NCBI GenBank assembly: GCA_037954325.1
Contig: JBBMNZ010000014.1
Coordinates: forward strand, 14,523,956 to 14,587,955
DNA: 64,000 nt
Origin: Fistularia commersonii
Lineage: Eukaryota; Chordata; Actinopteri; Syngnathiformes; Fistulariidae
Direction of reading: 5' to 3'
Shown one piece after another: positions 25,740-39,300 of the stretch. Position 1 is the first letter of the stretch. Every line of letters begins with the position of its first letter. Below the pieces are notes generated by a model. The model was not told the origin of the DNA and searched no databases. It saw only the letters and a program-made list of their open reading frames with translations. The position numbers and the translations under genes are program-made.

Positions 25740-28700
25740 GGAGGTTGATGTGGTCAATTTGTGATTTCATCATTCATCATCCGCATTCCCTATGGCTGTG
25801 TGAGATCAGGTTGTGTCACACCTGGAAATGTGAGAGGTTTCATTTGACTTGATGAAAGAACAAAACCACAAAAGATGTCCAACACCTGCAAGTTGCATTA
25901 AGTAACATATCGTGTGAAGAAAAGCAGAAACATGCATGGCATGTTCTTGGGTGATAATACAGGCAGTGGTGCCAGGAATACAGCATTTGTATTCTTAACA
26001 GTGAGAATGTATTTTATTGCATACCTTTTTCGCCGTTGACGTCAAAATATTTGTCACAGACGGGCAGGAAGCTGGGAGTAGAGTATGTTTTTAAAGTGAC
26101 AAATCAAGTGAAAAATGGGTATTTCAGTCAGTTTGTTTCAGTTCCAGATTTACAGTTTGGTATCCGTTCGTGATCCGTCCGGATGTGTGTCTGGTTATTC
26201 CCTTCCCATGAAGGATATGGTCAAACAAAGGAACAATCACTTTGGCTCCTCGGTTAGTACGTCAGAACAATAAGCAGTAAACATATTAAAGAAGCCTCCC
26301 TGCAGTTCTCAACTGAGGGACATTCCTAACAAATTTCCTCTGCAGATATTTGATATTGTAGGAGAACCACAATTCTATACTAATTTGTATATTCTATTTT
26401 GTTGTATTCTGTTGGTTATTGAAAGGCAAGCACATGAGCTCTGTAAATATATTTGAATATTGTGTTACTTTTAACACCTAAATTGGTCATTTTCAGAAAT
26501 AAAAAAAAAAATGAAATCTGCACCTCATCTTTAAAGTGTAACTTGTCTCGCCTCCCACAGTCCACTGTTTTAGCACCAGGTTAATCCCTGGCAAATAACA
26601 TTCATTCATTCGGGGTCAACGGTCTCATCCTTGCTTCAAGGTTGTTTTCCAGGATGGACAAAGAACGCAGCAGGATATTAAAGTATACGGAGCTTCAGAT
26701 GAAATCAAAACAACTGTTCTACGGGTGGTGAGTAGGGAAACAAGAGGGATTTATGTTAAGCATGGCCTCAAAACATGCTAATAATAGTAATTATTACATT
26801 ATAATAATAATAATATAAATGCAAAACGTTCCTCACATGTCTTTAGATAAAGTTTTGTTATTCCTGGAAGAGGGGAAAGCACGGCATGGCAGATGCATGG
26901 AGGCAGAGTCAGAGATAAAAATCAAGGTGGGGTGATGAATGAGGGTTAGGACAAACAAAACTTCTAAATCCCTCTCCCGAAAAAAAAGAAGAGAGGAAAC
27001 AAAGATAAAAAAAAAAATCATAGCTTCATCTGCATGGGGTCTTTTCCTTAGAAATGATGGTATTTTGTCTTGTCATAATGTTTCTACTAGAAAAATAGAT
27101 TGCTGTATCGAGATGGTAGAGAGCAGACAACGGTGTCAAAACCACTGGGTGAAATTCACATATAAAGCTATCAACTAGGTTAATTTTAGGTGAATGATTG
27201 TTTATAAGGATAACTTATTCAGCAAAACTGATCTTTTAAGGGTCCTGTGTTGCAATACAGAGCTGTATTAAGTTTAGCTTGGCTGTTTGTCTGAGTCTCT
27301 ATGAAAATATATATCTACCTTTATCCTTTTTAAATGAAAAAACAATAAATAGGTTTAAAGAGAAAACAATGGTCACTGACATGGCTTCAGATATGTATTT
27401 AGAAACAACTGTGTATTCCAAAAATTTAACACCCGCCCAAATCCTCAATTTCCACTTATATATTTCACTTGTCTGAGGAAAATCCAAACTTGGATGGATG
27501 TAAACCCCGATGCACCTGATGGTTCATCCTCCTCACCGAGACAGAGAGATTCACTTTCAGCCTCTTTGTCAGAGATTTACAGAGTTTGTCTGATGTCAAA
27601 CATAAGTGGACTTCAGAACTGCATAGTAAACTAAAATGGATCATGTGATCCCTATTAGCACTAATCCTTGGGTTTTATGTTCTTTGAATTTCAATTGTGA
27701 AGACTTCTACTTGGGTACTTCTATTATGTGTCTATGCTTTCAATGCTCAATGTGCGATATTAAGTGGAATTATAGATTAACAGAGGCAGGAGAGGAGGAG
27801 CTCATGTTTCGTGGATCACTGGTTTCGATTCATATTACGAACAGTTTATTTACTTATTTATTTTACCGTAAATGAATATCATCGCTCCTTCAAACTGTAA
27901 TTGAGAGTTATATTTTTGCCATTTTCTTCAAGTAAATGTCTTGGGTTAGTTTATTTGACAGGAGAGTCGTGTGTCAGTAAAACAAATCAATAAATATTTT
28001 AATGTTGGTCCGTATAGTTTTCCTGAACTAACTATCAGCAATAAAGTTCCCTTTTATGTTTTTTTAATCACCTCAATCTCTCTACTGACAGATCCTGGCA
28101 TGATAGATAAGTTTTGCAATGCATTATCCACAACTTTAATTTGCTTTGTTTCATGAAGGTGTGAAGTTGACGTTAAAAACAAATGATTCACCTTAGCTGA
28201 CCCTGTTCTGGCCCAGGTTCACACATCACAGTTATAATACTGGTTATTCAGAAATTAACCTGCCTATTTTTTCTGTGTGCCCGTTCATCTTTATGTCACA
28301 ATGTACACAGTGTATCATCAGAGTGGTTGTCGTTAAAAATTTTATGAAGGCATCTTAATGGAAAATGTTGACGTGACTTTCTTTTTTTGTCCTTTTGTCC
28401 TGTTTTTCTGAAGGCAAATATGGCACCTAAGACTTACCACAAAGGCTTTGGCCCCTTGTCAACTATTTGGGCCATCATTACCCAGATAGTCATCGCCCGC
28501 CGTGAACTCCCCCAAAGTCTACACTCTAATCTCTGCTCCTTCAAGGGGAGGCACTCAGTTTATTCCCATACACCATGGAACAGTCTGTGTTGTGTTTAGT
28601 TGAGATTAAGCCTGAAGAAGCCAACATTCTCCTCACCAGTGCAAGTGTGGAGAATGTGGGGTGTGTTAGGTAACAACCATATCGTTCTGCACCAGTTTTT

Positions 28701-29034
28701 AATTCGACACTTTTTCCATTTACCCTCTGTTGCCTGTTTTTCAGAAGAAAAAAAAAAAAAAAATCTATCATATGACATATTGCAAGTGTTATGAGTGAAC
28801 TTATAAGTTAACTTAGATCATATGAATTGCACTTTAAATACAGTATATTAAAGCAGCTGATTTCGATTCCTTTATAAAATTAAATTTGAGGAATATATGG
28901 TTTGTTTGTGATCCCTGGTCCCAAGAAATATTACATTTCAATGACTCCCCTGAAATGTCCCTCAATATATTAGCAGTCAGTATGGATGACCAAATTAAAT
29001 CTTATCATAGCTTTAACATCTCCTTCTATCCTTA

Positions 29035-29462
29035 TCTCCAGGATACGGTCAAGCCACATGTCCCTACCCGTACCTCCGATCCCCCACCTCTGGGCGACCG
29101 GCCACCCCATCACTGAGCCCCTGGCTGCCGATCGAACCGGTCTCGTCTCTTCTCGGTCTCGGCTCCTCAGTGATGGAACGAACGCCCGAAAAATGTCAGA
29201 ACAGCGGAGTCGCTGCCCATCTTTCGCCGTGAGCTGAAAACATCCCTCTTCACCGAACACTACCCTAGTAATCGCTCTTAGCCCCCAAACCCCCCAGAAA
29301 AAAAAAAAAAAAATCACGATGAAATGAATGTATGTATGTATATGGTTCTGAGTGGTCACTTCTGACTTTCGACTACTGGTATCTCAGATCTTCGGTGACT
29401 GAATTGTACTTTTTTATAAGTCGCTTTGGAGAAAAGTGTCTGCCAAATATAATGTAATGTAA
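29035..29462 (+). mobile_element. L2-type LINE, 3' end (C-terminal ORF relic plus 3' UTR tail)
   Basis: It starts with a relic of the ORF2 C-terminus. The frames around 29190-29280 read ...NVRTAESLPIFRRELKTSLF, the conserved end of fish L2 reverse-transcriptase ORFs, with an internal stop and frameshifts upstream. After an A run come the 3' UTR and the tail GTCGCTTTGGAGAAAAGTGT-CTGCCAAA, ending in ATGTAATGTAA. That tail matches the UnaL2-type stem-loop and TGTAA repeat. It is dead, 5'-truncated and plus strand. Confidence 0.8.
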
Positions 29463-31456
29463 TTATATAGCCTACAGGAAACAATATGTTTAGATTATAA
29501 ATTAAAGAGTTTACTTTGAAAATGCAGAAACTGTTTCCTTCAGTCAATTGAAATCTAAATTCTATCTCATATTAGCACACTTTATGTGTTGTCAGTCTCA
29601 AGTGTGTGCATAGGTGTGTTTGTGTGTGTGTATGCATGTGGGCTAGTATGGGGGTGGTAATACAAGGGCTCGTATTAATCTGAGACCTTTGACTGGGATG
29701 GTGGTAGTAGAAATTTTGAAACATGGCCAAGCCTTGAATGCCGAATAAGCGTGAACCCAGTTGACAAGTCGTCACAAGTCCTGTGTGATGAGATCACACA
29801 CTTTACAGTAAATTATGCGTCCTACCAAAATAATGATTTGTGGAATTAAAATCATGGGACTATCAGTTGGAAATCCTATTTGCAAGTAGCTTTGCTTATT
29901 TTAATGCCACCGTGAGACTCCGGGGCTGTTATTCAGCTGGACATCATTTCTCTGTTCTGACCTGGAGGTCAGAACACCCACTGAAAGTATTAAATCAGTG
30001 GGGGTCCTGACAGCAGTAGAATGGAGACTACTGTAAAGTCTATTTCAACAAACTAGGCCAAGGGATTTTATACTGTCTGACCCAAGGTCAATTATTAACC
30101 ACGTTCTTGGCAGTGTATCACTCAATACATCTCTCTGTTGGAGAACAAACCACCAAGGATGATTCCATTGAAACCGTTGCATTGGAAGTGAGAAAAAAAA
30201 AAAAAACCTCTGATATCTTAAAAGTGAGAATATATAGTGAGTCACTCGGGGAGCACAGATGGGACACACTTGTTTTCAGACAATTTACAGATGAGACTAA
30301 CATTACCACCAGGTGCAGTCGCACCCTGCTGACTCACTGATGTGATAACGGACAACCTGATAATGAGTCTGTGAGAAAAGTTGTGGCTACCTTTTTGCCT
30401 TAGAAGCAAATCAGCACACAGATGATTTGTGGATTCTTGAAGATGTGAACTTTCACAAGTAAGCACAGTGAAAGATGAATCATGAAGCAGTGGATGGAGG
30501 GTAGATCTTGCTTCATTCAAGACTATATGTTTATGGATGAAAGTGGCTGTACATTAAGTTTTTGTGAGTAAAAATTGAAGTGAAGATTTCAGGTAGCACA
30601 TGGCATTAAGAGCTGAAAGACCCCCATTGTGACAGAAAGGTCAGAGGTCATTTGCTGAGTGGGTTTGCGCATCAAACAGTGGAAAGACAGTACCAAATGA
30701 AAAGTACAAGCCCTGTGTCTTGTTCTACTGAATTGTGTTAATATCTGAAATACTAAAACTAATATATGATTGCGTTATGATGAGAAATATTTGTCCTACA
30801 TCAATGAATAAACTGCTAGGCATATTTCACATCTAGTGTACAGATGACATTTTTACCATATGTCTGGTAAGACTGGAGATGATTCACATGATAGTGCAAA
30901 CAAATACATCAGCTGCTCTCAAAATTGTCACAGAATTACCGAGAACCGGAAGAGGTTCGTCATGTAGCCAGACACAATATGGAATATTTCCGATCACTCA
31001 TACATTCTTCTGGGAATGTGACTGCGCCTGAAACAGCTTTGCTTACGAGTGAGAATACAAACTCCAGGTACTGTTTCGACTGAACTCAATGGGTACTTTC
31101 CATATTTTACACCGATGCATCCCATAGTTTAGAGGGATTGGACCATTTGGTAAGAAAACATGGCTTGTCTAATGTCATGTTGCATCTGTTGTCCTTTTTC
31201 TGAGACCACGCTATCAATGAAAACAGTGTAAGATAGCAAAAAAGAATAACAATTGTGTTCATAATGTCCTTTTTACGTGAGCTATAAGTTACTGGATTCT
31301 AAATTAACATGCAAAGAAGGGATAATTTGATGTGCTCAAATGTAATTTTTCCTTTAAAGAAAATATATTGAGACCCTAAGTACAGGACATGCGTTAAAAA
31401 TACAATGAATGAATCAATGAATTTTGATAATATATAATGGAAAAGACTTTACTGAC
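29463..31456. other. noncoding, nothing recognised
   Basis: Between the L2 fragment and the solo LTR I see only a short GT-rich stretch (about 29600-29640), A runs and random open frames (30045-30520). Confidence 0.4.
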
Positions 31457-31854
31457 TGTCACGAACCGCAGGGGCGGACTCGGGCAGGGAACCACACCTC
31501 AGAGCAGAATCTGGGTTGCAGGCAGGGTGGCAGGCAGGACAGGCCCCCAGGCAGGGGGGTGAAGGCAAGAAGGGTCACGGCAGGATCTCAGGAAGAGTCA
31601 CGGCAGGGTCCAATGTTACACCGGCCGGCTGGGTCCGGTCAGAACGGGTTAAGGAGGGGTCACGGCAGGGTCCAATGTTACACCGGCTGGCTGGGTCCGG
31701 TCGTGGCAGGGCTGGGGTCCGCAGTGGTCTGTGAGAGCCACAATCCCCCGGCCCCAGGCAGGGCGTGCCGCTGCCCTTTGTAGGGATCTTGATTAGCGGC
31801 ATCTGCTGCAGCTGGCGCCGATTACAAATTGGGATCAGGTGTGATATCCTGACA
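31457..31854. mobile_element. solo LTR of a Gypsy-type retrotransposon, 398 bp
   Basis: It begins TGTCACGAACC and ends ATCCTGACA, and is flanked by exact 5-bp repeats CTGAC (31452-31456 and 31855-31859). TG...CA ends plus a 5-bp duplication are the LTR signature. The segment is markedly GC-rich in AT-rich surroundings. An internal 62-bp tandem repeat has two copies, with caatgttaca at 31611 and 31673. No internal retroelement genes adjoin it, so it is a recombined solo LTR. The long open frame at 31424-31783 is a by-product of the GC-rich repeat. Confidence 0.75.
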
Positions 31855-34849
31855 CTGACATCCTGTTGTGTGTACAGTGTTGGATTCTTGTACCATTCAG
31901 TACTTGTATTGAGAGGAACTTGTTCTTGTAAAAATATGACAAATCTCAGGACTTCACACAGATTACATTGGCCAATTATTGTATGTTTAGTTTTTTTTTT
32001 TCTTATCTCATTCTCAGTGAAGGTAACAAAGACCATCAGCAGAGGATCAGTGGGAGGTCAGCAGTGATTAGCTTGAAAGAATAGCTCTCAATTTATCACT
32101 ATTTAAGTTCCAAGCCTCACTGAAGGTTGTGAGCTCTCTTAGAGAGGATGAGAAGGTCAGGCATCAGCAGGGAATTTTAGTTTAAAACTGTGTCTGCTTC
32201 ACCTGGAAAGGAGTCTGCGGTGGTGGTTCTTGCACCTGCAGAGCCCCTCTGGTCGATATATAAGTGTTCAAGGTAAGTCCAGCCCGTCTCATGCTTGATC
32301 CAGAACCTGCTGGAGAGATTATGTATCTTGCCTGGGAAATTCCTGTCTCACGACAGGAAGGGTCTGGCTGCATCATTTAAAAAAAAAAAAGGGTGTCTTT
32401 GTTGACAAACAGTCTGCTGCTATTGCAGTGTATCTCAGGTTAAACAAATGAAAATAGACTGCTTAAAGAACTTTGCATGACATGACTGCATCGTGCATCA
32501 TTTGATTCTGAAGCTTGATTAGTAATCACCGTCTGCCACTATTTCCTGCAAACATCCAAACAAGCCAAAAATGGCTACATTTAAGCCAGAGAGAGATTAT
32601 CCTCTTCAACCAGACCAAAAGTTGGTGTGAATACAGACCAAGATCTATGGTACATTTTAGACCTACTGTTATGATTTAGACTGATCTTAAAATTTCAAAT
32701 CAAACCAAAACACTGGCTCAGCAAGAATCCATTTCCACTGCTGATCTCAGAAGGTGATTATTTAGTGGCAAATAACATTTTGCCATTTATGATATTTAGT
32801 TTGAACTGTCAAGTCCCTGGGCTCAGCAGGACACTATGTCCAACTTCAAGCACAGGTTGTGTAGACAGTGCATACTTTTTGAAGGTTAGATGAGTTCAGG
32901 GCATAACCTGAATTTGGTTTTCATGTCAAAGTTTGGGAGTGTCTTAAGGAGCACGGGAGCTATTCTGCAGCCTCAAACAAATGATAGATTTAAAGAGTTC
33001 TGGACAGCAGGTGAGAGGTCAACCTGTGCTCTTCTGGAGGAAGAGGAAATCTGAATAGGCACATTGTGTTGTTCTTCATAAGAGTCTCAGTGAGTACTTC
33101 CTTACTTACTGGATGAAATGGATTTTGAAGAAAAGATTGTTCTCGTTCCAAAAAAGGCTGTAGGGTGGATGAGACTATATGAGCGTTGAGGGAGCTCGGT
33201 TTGGGAGTAAAAGTTCCAAACCAGGGTAAGGTCAGTATCTAACACATAAACTGATTCTTTCCTCTGTAACTTATTGTCAAAGGGGCGGAACGTAAAGTAG
33301 CATAGATCATTGTCTTATTTGAACATGTATAAAGAACAGTGAATTTATGCATTAAATCTGAATCACTTTCTTTCATTCTCTCTCAGTTTCTTTCCTCCAT
33401 GCAGACATTCATTTTGTGTCTCCTCCTCTTCCCCATCGCAACCACCATTCCCACTCAGTAATTACTCCCAGAATCCCTCCCTCTGACGCAAAGCTCTGAA
33501 GGAAAAAGAAAATTCCAAACCAGGGCCTAACTGTTTTGCCATGGCAACGGGAAACAAATCACTTCATTTTGGAAAAGCTCTCCGCTCAGGCCATTATTTT
33601 ACAGCCCCTTTGAGCACACATGATGGGACGGTATAGATCCTTCTTGGCAAAGCCTCGCTGGAGTTGACACACCACATTTCGCATGCTTGTGTAAGAATAC
33701 ACTGTGGTAGCAGTCCCATTTTTCTAGGCTGTATTCCTCTCCCCCCTGTGTCTGGGCTGCTGTGGTGAACGTATTGAGACACAATGGATTCATTTGAGTG
33801 GACAGGCTCAGAGTGAAAAAAAAAAAAAAGTAATCAAAAGCTCTCTCAGTCTCCATCAAAGATAGAATGAAAAGACGGGGGTTGAAAAAGACAACCACTG
33901 TCTCGTCTCAAGGAATGTCAGATCTGTTCAGTAAAAATTCGAGGATGAATCAGTCATTGATTGAGATGTGCGTGAGAGGCGAGTGTTCCTGTTCACAGCA
34001 CAAGCCATTAGAGTGAAGCCAAATACAGGGGTTTCCCGTTTGCTCCACGTGTATAAGTCCACAGCAGGAGAAAGTAACTTGTGTAAACAGAAGCTGTCCT
34101 CCAACAAATGAGACTTAAATTGTCAAGCAAAGAACAGTTTTCAGTGTTCTTATCAATGCCATTACCTTGTATGGTCTGGCAAGACCAGCCTCGGTCTTGC
34201 AAAAATATATGAAATTACCTTGCAAAATGGATGGATAAAAAAACCCTAGATTTCTCAGAATAATGAATGATACCCCACCTCACTCCCCAGACATATACAC
34301 ATACAGTTATGAATGAAACTGATTTTCTTCCATAAAAGGAGAAACAATTTAAAAAAGACTTAAATAGGAAAAATCCTGGAGTGAAATTGTCACTAAAGTA
34401 AAAGTGTGTATTGTCTGCAAAATGTATGAGAGACCCCCCCCCGCATTCTTTGTCTTGCGCTTCCTCACCAGCTCCTAGTTCCTGATAGTTGACGATTCTC
34501 CTTGCCAGCCCCTGGTTCCTGTCACCCCTGGCTAGTTCCTGAGACCGCTGTGACATTCCCCAGGAGACAACCCTGCCCCAGCACAGCTCCCCATCCACCG
34601 TCAGAATCAGAATCAGAATCATTTATTTAGGCCACGCAACAGTGTTGGTGGAATTTGTTTCCGGTACAGCACATAATGCTCACATTTCTCCTGTGTCAGT
34701 TCCATCGTCAACAATATACTACAGACAGAAAATCAAGCCAGGCAGATGGGACACACATCAAGACAGTAAAATTTTATTGTCTTCGTCAATAAACCCCTTA
34801 ATTCGCCCTACCTCCGGAGTGTATTTGCGTTTGGGTCGGCTCATCTTCC
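31855..34849. other. noncoding, nothing firm recognised
   Basis: No exon was recognised. 33533-33546 has an imperfect X-box-like TTTGCCATGGCAAC. 34603-34640 has GAATCA repeats followed by ATTTATTTAGGCCACGC, possibly a LINE tail. A poly-C run is at 34434-34442. Confidence 0.4.
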
Positions 34850-35113
34850 TTAACCCTTGTGCGATCTTAACATTGCGTTTACTCCCCTTGTCCTACGGGT
34901 CAAAAATGACCCATAAGACAATCTTTGTACCCTAGTGGTGTACAGCCCACATGGAAACATAAACAAAAAAGAAATATCACTTTTTCTAATGATGGGGTCT
35001 CTTTAGGAAAAGTCATAAAATTCCAAGTTGGAAAAAAATAGGTTAAGGTGTTTTTTCTACAGCTAAACATGGTAGTGGGTCACTTTTGACCCGCAAGACA
35101 ACACAAGGGTTAA
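34850..35113. mobile_element. piggyBac-like MITE, 264 bp, TTAA target sites
   Basis: TTAACCCTTGTGCGATCTT on the left and the reverse complement of the right end, TTAACCCTTGTGTTGTCTT, are matching inverted termini bounded by TTAA on both sides. Subterminal palindromes GGGTCAAAAATGACCC (34897-34912) and GGGTCACTTTTGACCC (35077-35092) sit near each end. There is no transposase frame, so it is nonautonomous. Confidence 0.8.
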
Positions 35114-36269
35114 ACATGACAGCTACAGCATTATATGATGTATTTGTATGTTTGTGAACAGTTTTATTAGCATCACAGCACTACTTTTACAAGATGAAAC
35201 TAACTTTGCTGAACATCAAACTTCTAAAATATTGTATTTATGTTGAATAATAAAGAAAATGTGTAAAGCTGTAGTTCGGTAGAAAGTAGAATATTTCCAT
35301 CTGAAATGTCGAGGAAAGGAGTGAAAGTTTACTGTAGCATCAAGTGGAGCTACTGGGGCAAATTATAGGGTTGGCAACCATATATTTAAAGTAAATTGAC
35401 TTTGGAAGTTTAAATCACATCCCCAGTGGTCAAGTTACCCAAATATCAGGTTAATAAATAGACTGATGCTATTTCCTTCATAAATATACAAAAATGGGCA
35501 AAATGGATACAATGATCTAATTAACTGTCTGGCTAGAGGCTTATATAATTTTAATGTTTCCTGAACTCCACAAAACAGGCGGACCGCTAGACATTACAAA
35601 TACAATATGTAACAGTACTAATCAGTAACCAATGCCACATAATAGTAATCATGCCAAAATCAGTGCAGTGTTCAAAGTAACAATCACTAAATGAGATAAA
35701 CATAATACTGGTTATTACTGATTTGCAGGACATTTTGTTGACCATTAACAAACAATAGATATTATTGGCACCTGATAAACAAAGATTTTTAGGCTGGATT
35801 TAAAAAAAGAGGACTAAAAAGGTTGATAATGGCATTTTCTTGGAACCACTTAATTGTATTTATTTAGTTGATTACTTAAGACAATCAGTACCTTTTACCA
35901 AAAAGTAGCACAAATAGCCTTTATGGTGGGTTTCGGCGACGGCGGCAAGTCGTTAGCCTTTTTTAAACCATATATTTATTTAGAATTGTTGCATGGAGTT
36001 TGTTGAAGTCACCTGTCAAATTCCTATTTTATTTTTTACGGTAGGAAAATCTCATGGGGGCCATTGTTGGGTTTACTGACAGCGTTCTTTTTAGCGAGGG
36101 ACTGCTGTGATTCTGAGTTTTACCATTTAAAATGAACCCAACTGTGAAGGACAGTTCCACTATTCTCAGACAGGGGTCTGAATCTACATGGAAGTGGTTC
36201 AGACTGACTGGTGCAAATGAACTTTGCTCACAATAGTAAACAAAACAGGATTTTTTTTTATGCTAAAAG

Positions 36270-36330
36270 TATCTTGTTCTGTAACGAACCACCAGGGGGT
36301 GAAACAGGATCTTTTTGCTTAATTTGTATC
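36270..36330 (+). repeat. partial copy of the CCACCAGGGGG dispersed repeat
   Basis: It shares CCACCAGGGGG (36289-36299) followed by AAACAGGATCTTTTTGCTT with the copy at 4102-4205, in the same orientation. The rest is diverged. Confidence 0.4.
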
Positions 36331-39300
36331 TCATGGCTCAAATTTCTATAAAAAAAATCCTGGCAGTCAGCAAGGAGCCACAGACTCAAAAGAACAGCCC
36401 ACATTTTCTCTGTTGTGTTTGTCTTTTCTTGTTTTATTCAGGCCAGACGTTTTAAGTCAAAATCCATTTATCCTAAAAATGGCTCTGGTGAAGCACAGAA
36501 CTATGCTACATAGAAAATACTAAAACATCTATGCCTGATAGATGTAGAGATTTGAATATTTGTTTTTCCAATGATATCCCTTCAAGCAGCTACCGAGGCA
36601 TCAGGGGACTCATTTTTAAGCGCCGGTTCCCAAACTGTCCCATCTGCTTTTTCAGTGCTGTGCTATTTCAGATACGGTAGCTGACTCATTCCTCCCAAGT
36701 AATTGCATCCTGGCTGTCCAACTGCACGCGTGCAGATTGTACAGTAAATGGAAGGCATGGGAGATGAGATCGTTTCAGGGAAATCCCTCCAGGAAGGGGG
36801 TATCCCCATATAAGAGAGAGGTCTAAACAGTCTTCCCTGCCTACTCTATGCCTCCCAAAGAGATTCCTAATATATGCAAGTCTGGAAACCATTACGTCCG
36901 GCAACTGCTTTCCACTCTATTTCTCAGTCTTTCCGATCCTTTTTTTTTTCCATGCCACACCATGCTACTGAAGCCGTGGAATGGTTTTTAACCAGTTCCA
37001 TACGGTGGAACAACAATTACCCTCTTCTTTAGCAGTCTTCTTGCTGCGGCCTTTTTTTCTCTATGATTAACAGCCAAACACTCTGTAGCAAAGTTACAAG
37101 TGAGTGGGAACACACTGCAGACAGAAAGGAACTACATATACTGTTTGTACACTACTGGTAGTGGACGAATATGTGAATGCAAATCGAAAAGAGAAACCTC
37201 ACTTGTGTCTAGAGGCTGTTTGTGTTGCTTCCCGGAGGACTCAGTCAGGAGCCCATTCACTGACCTTTTGAGCGGCTTCTCCTTGTCAACTCATTTAGTG
37301 ACCAAGAGCTTTAGAAACACTTTATAGTACAGACAAAAATTCAATTAAATCATCAGATAAAATATGCAATGATCTCTTTCTGTGTATCAAGCCCTTGAAA
37401 AAGTTCTCACTTGTTAATCATAGACAATGAGCGGTTGTTTGCACAAGTGGGTACGAAAGTATACGTTACTGAAACGCCTTTTTTTAATAGTTGCGCGACT
37501 CCCCGGTAGCTGTATCATGTGTAATTATTGGGTGTGTTGCTGGAGGGCATTTGTGTTTTCTCTTGACCTTTGAACTGGGTGCGGCAGCTGATAACCCAAG
37601 ATTGAGAAGAAGAATGAAGATGTTGCCGGACTGTGGGCCTCCCTACTTTTCCTCCCTCCTTAAAAGGAATTTTTTTGCCACATACTTACAACTCCTTTTT
37701 TAGGGAGCAGAATGATAACAGTTTATCTGTCATTTTAGGTAAAATAAACATTATTTTACCTCTGAACGTAATTTGGCTAAGACTACAGTATGTTACCAGC
37801 AACTTGTAGATTGATGATAAATCTGTCATGTTCTTAATCATGGTTTCCTAATGCAATCATTTATAATGCATTTACAATCGCTTTTGCATCACCTTAATCT
37901 AAAGTGTGAACAAGCCATCATACACCACTGTTTAACCTGATGAATGTGATAAAAATGAGTTGCATTCCATCTGTTGGTCCCATAACTCTAAACAAAAAAT
38001 GTTCAAATCATTATTCATTTGTAAATTCAAACCAGAAAACTAAAAAAAGAACAATGTGTGTTCTTTGTGTTAATGAAGATAACGGTTATTAACCATGACA
38101 TATGATTTTACATTTGTAAAAATTGAGTGTCAAGCATCATTCCTCAAGGAGTGCCTTCAAATGAACTCTGGAAATCTTCCCATCTGGATCTAATTCATCA
38201 TCAAATCTATCATCTCCTCTCAGCCCAAAGTTTCGACTCCTTTCTCATCAAGTTTTATCCACAGATTATATGTTGTTATATTCAACCTCCTCTTCGTTTT
38301 CTCCCCAGGGCCACACATCTTTCAGCCGCCCCGTGTTTTCCTCCCCCTCTGCTTTTTACAGCTCAGCTCTCATGTGCAGCACATTCATTTTCTTTTTCAC
38401 TCCCTCCCCATTCGGGTCCCCTCTCTCCCTCTATTCTCTCCTGACCTTCCAGCTGCAGAGCTGAGCTCCGATTCCCGTAGTGCACGCCCATCTCCCCCGC
38501 AGGAATGTGCTGTTTGTACATAAACAAACAAAATAAGCTGATAAGAACATGCCTGCACAATGACAGTTTTTTTTTTTTGTGCAGTAACCCCATACTATCT
38601 GGAAACATGAAGAGGAAGGAAGATGGGATTAGTCATTAAAATTGAGGATTAACTTCACTCAGGGGAACTCCTGACTGTTGCTCATGCCACAATCAGTGAG
38701 ACCAAAATCTATGTGGGGACTTTAAAAACACAATGAATGAAACCATAATAACAATAGGGTTGTTATTTTGACGTTTTTCATTTTTATCTTGATTTAACAG
38801 TTTCAAAACTCAACTTAACATGCATGATGGAAAATTTGGTCGATGTGATGTGAGTGATTAGTTTGCTTTTTGGTCTTTTTTTAGACAGCATAACCCTCGG
38901 CTATGAAATATTTATTATGGTTTACCCAGTGGAGACTGAAGAAAGACATTGAGTTGGACAAAGAAGCAGCTGGATATAACAACTTAGTCATGGATGCCTC
39001 AGCCAATCAAGTATTGACACACCAGCCACCATGGAAATGTGCTTTCGCTGCAGACTCATTCATTTAATGGATAGAACATTCAACTTCCCTTAAAAAAAAA
39101 CAAAAAAAAAAAACATTGATTATTATTTGAAGAATCCTGTTTATCATCTTGACAACTAAGCCGTGATCTTGCTCCTGGATGCACGCATTTTTTTTCAAGT
39201 GAAGCATTACATAACAGTATCGGATTACAAACAAATGGGCCACACAATGGGTGCATTTCCTATCACTTTCGGGCTGAGCAGACAGCTGCCATATGACAGC

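Larger units (their letters stand above)
24960..29034. other. upstream side of krt18, no gene recognised
   Basis: It holds the 74-bp duplication and the AGACATGTCT palindrome near krt18. No exon or element was recognised beyond those. Open frames at 26833-28794 are AT-rich and lack domains. Confidence 0.4.

Noticed and set aside
31424..31783. 119-aa GC-rich open frame
   Set aside because: It lies within the solo LTR and its 62-bp tandem repeat.
33533..33546. Third X-box-like site TTTGCCATGGCAAC
   Set aside because: Only one half-site is complete. Partial matches of this kind are common.
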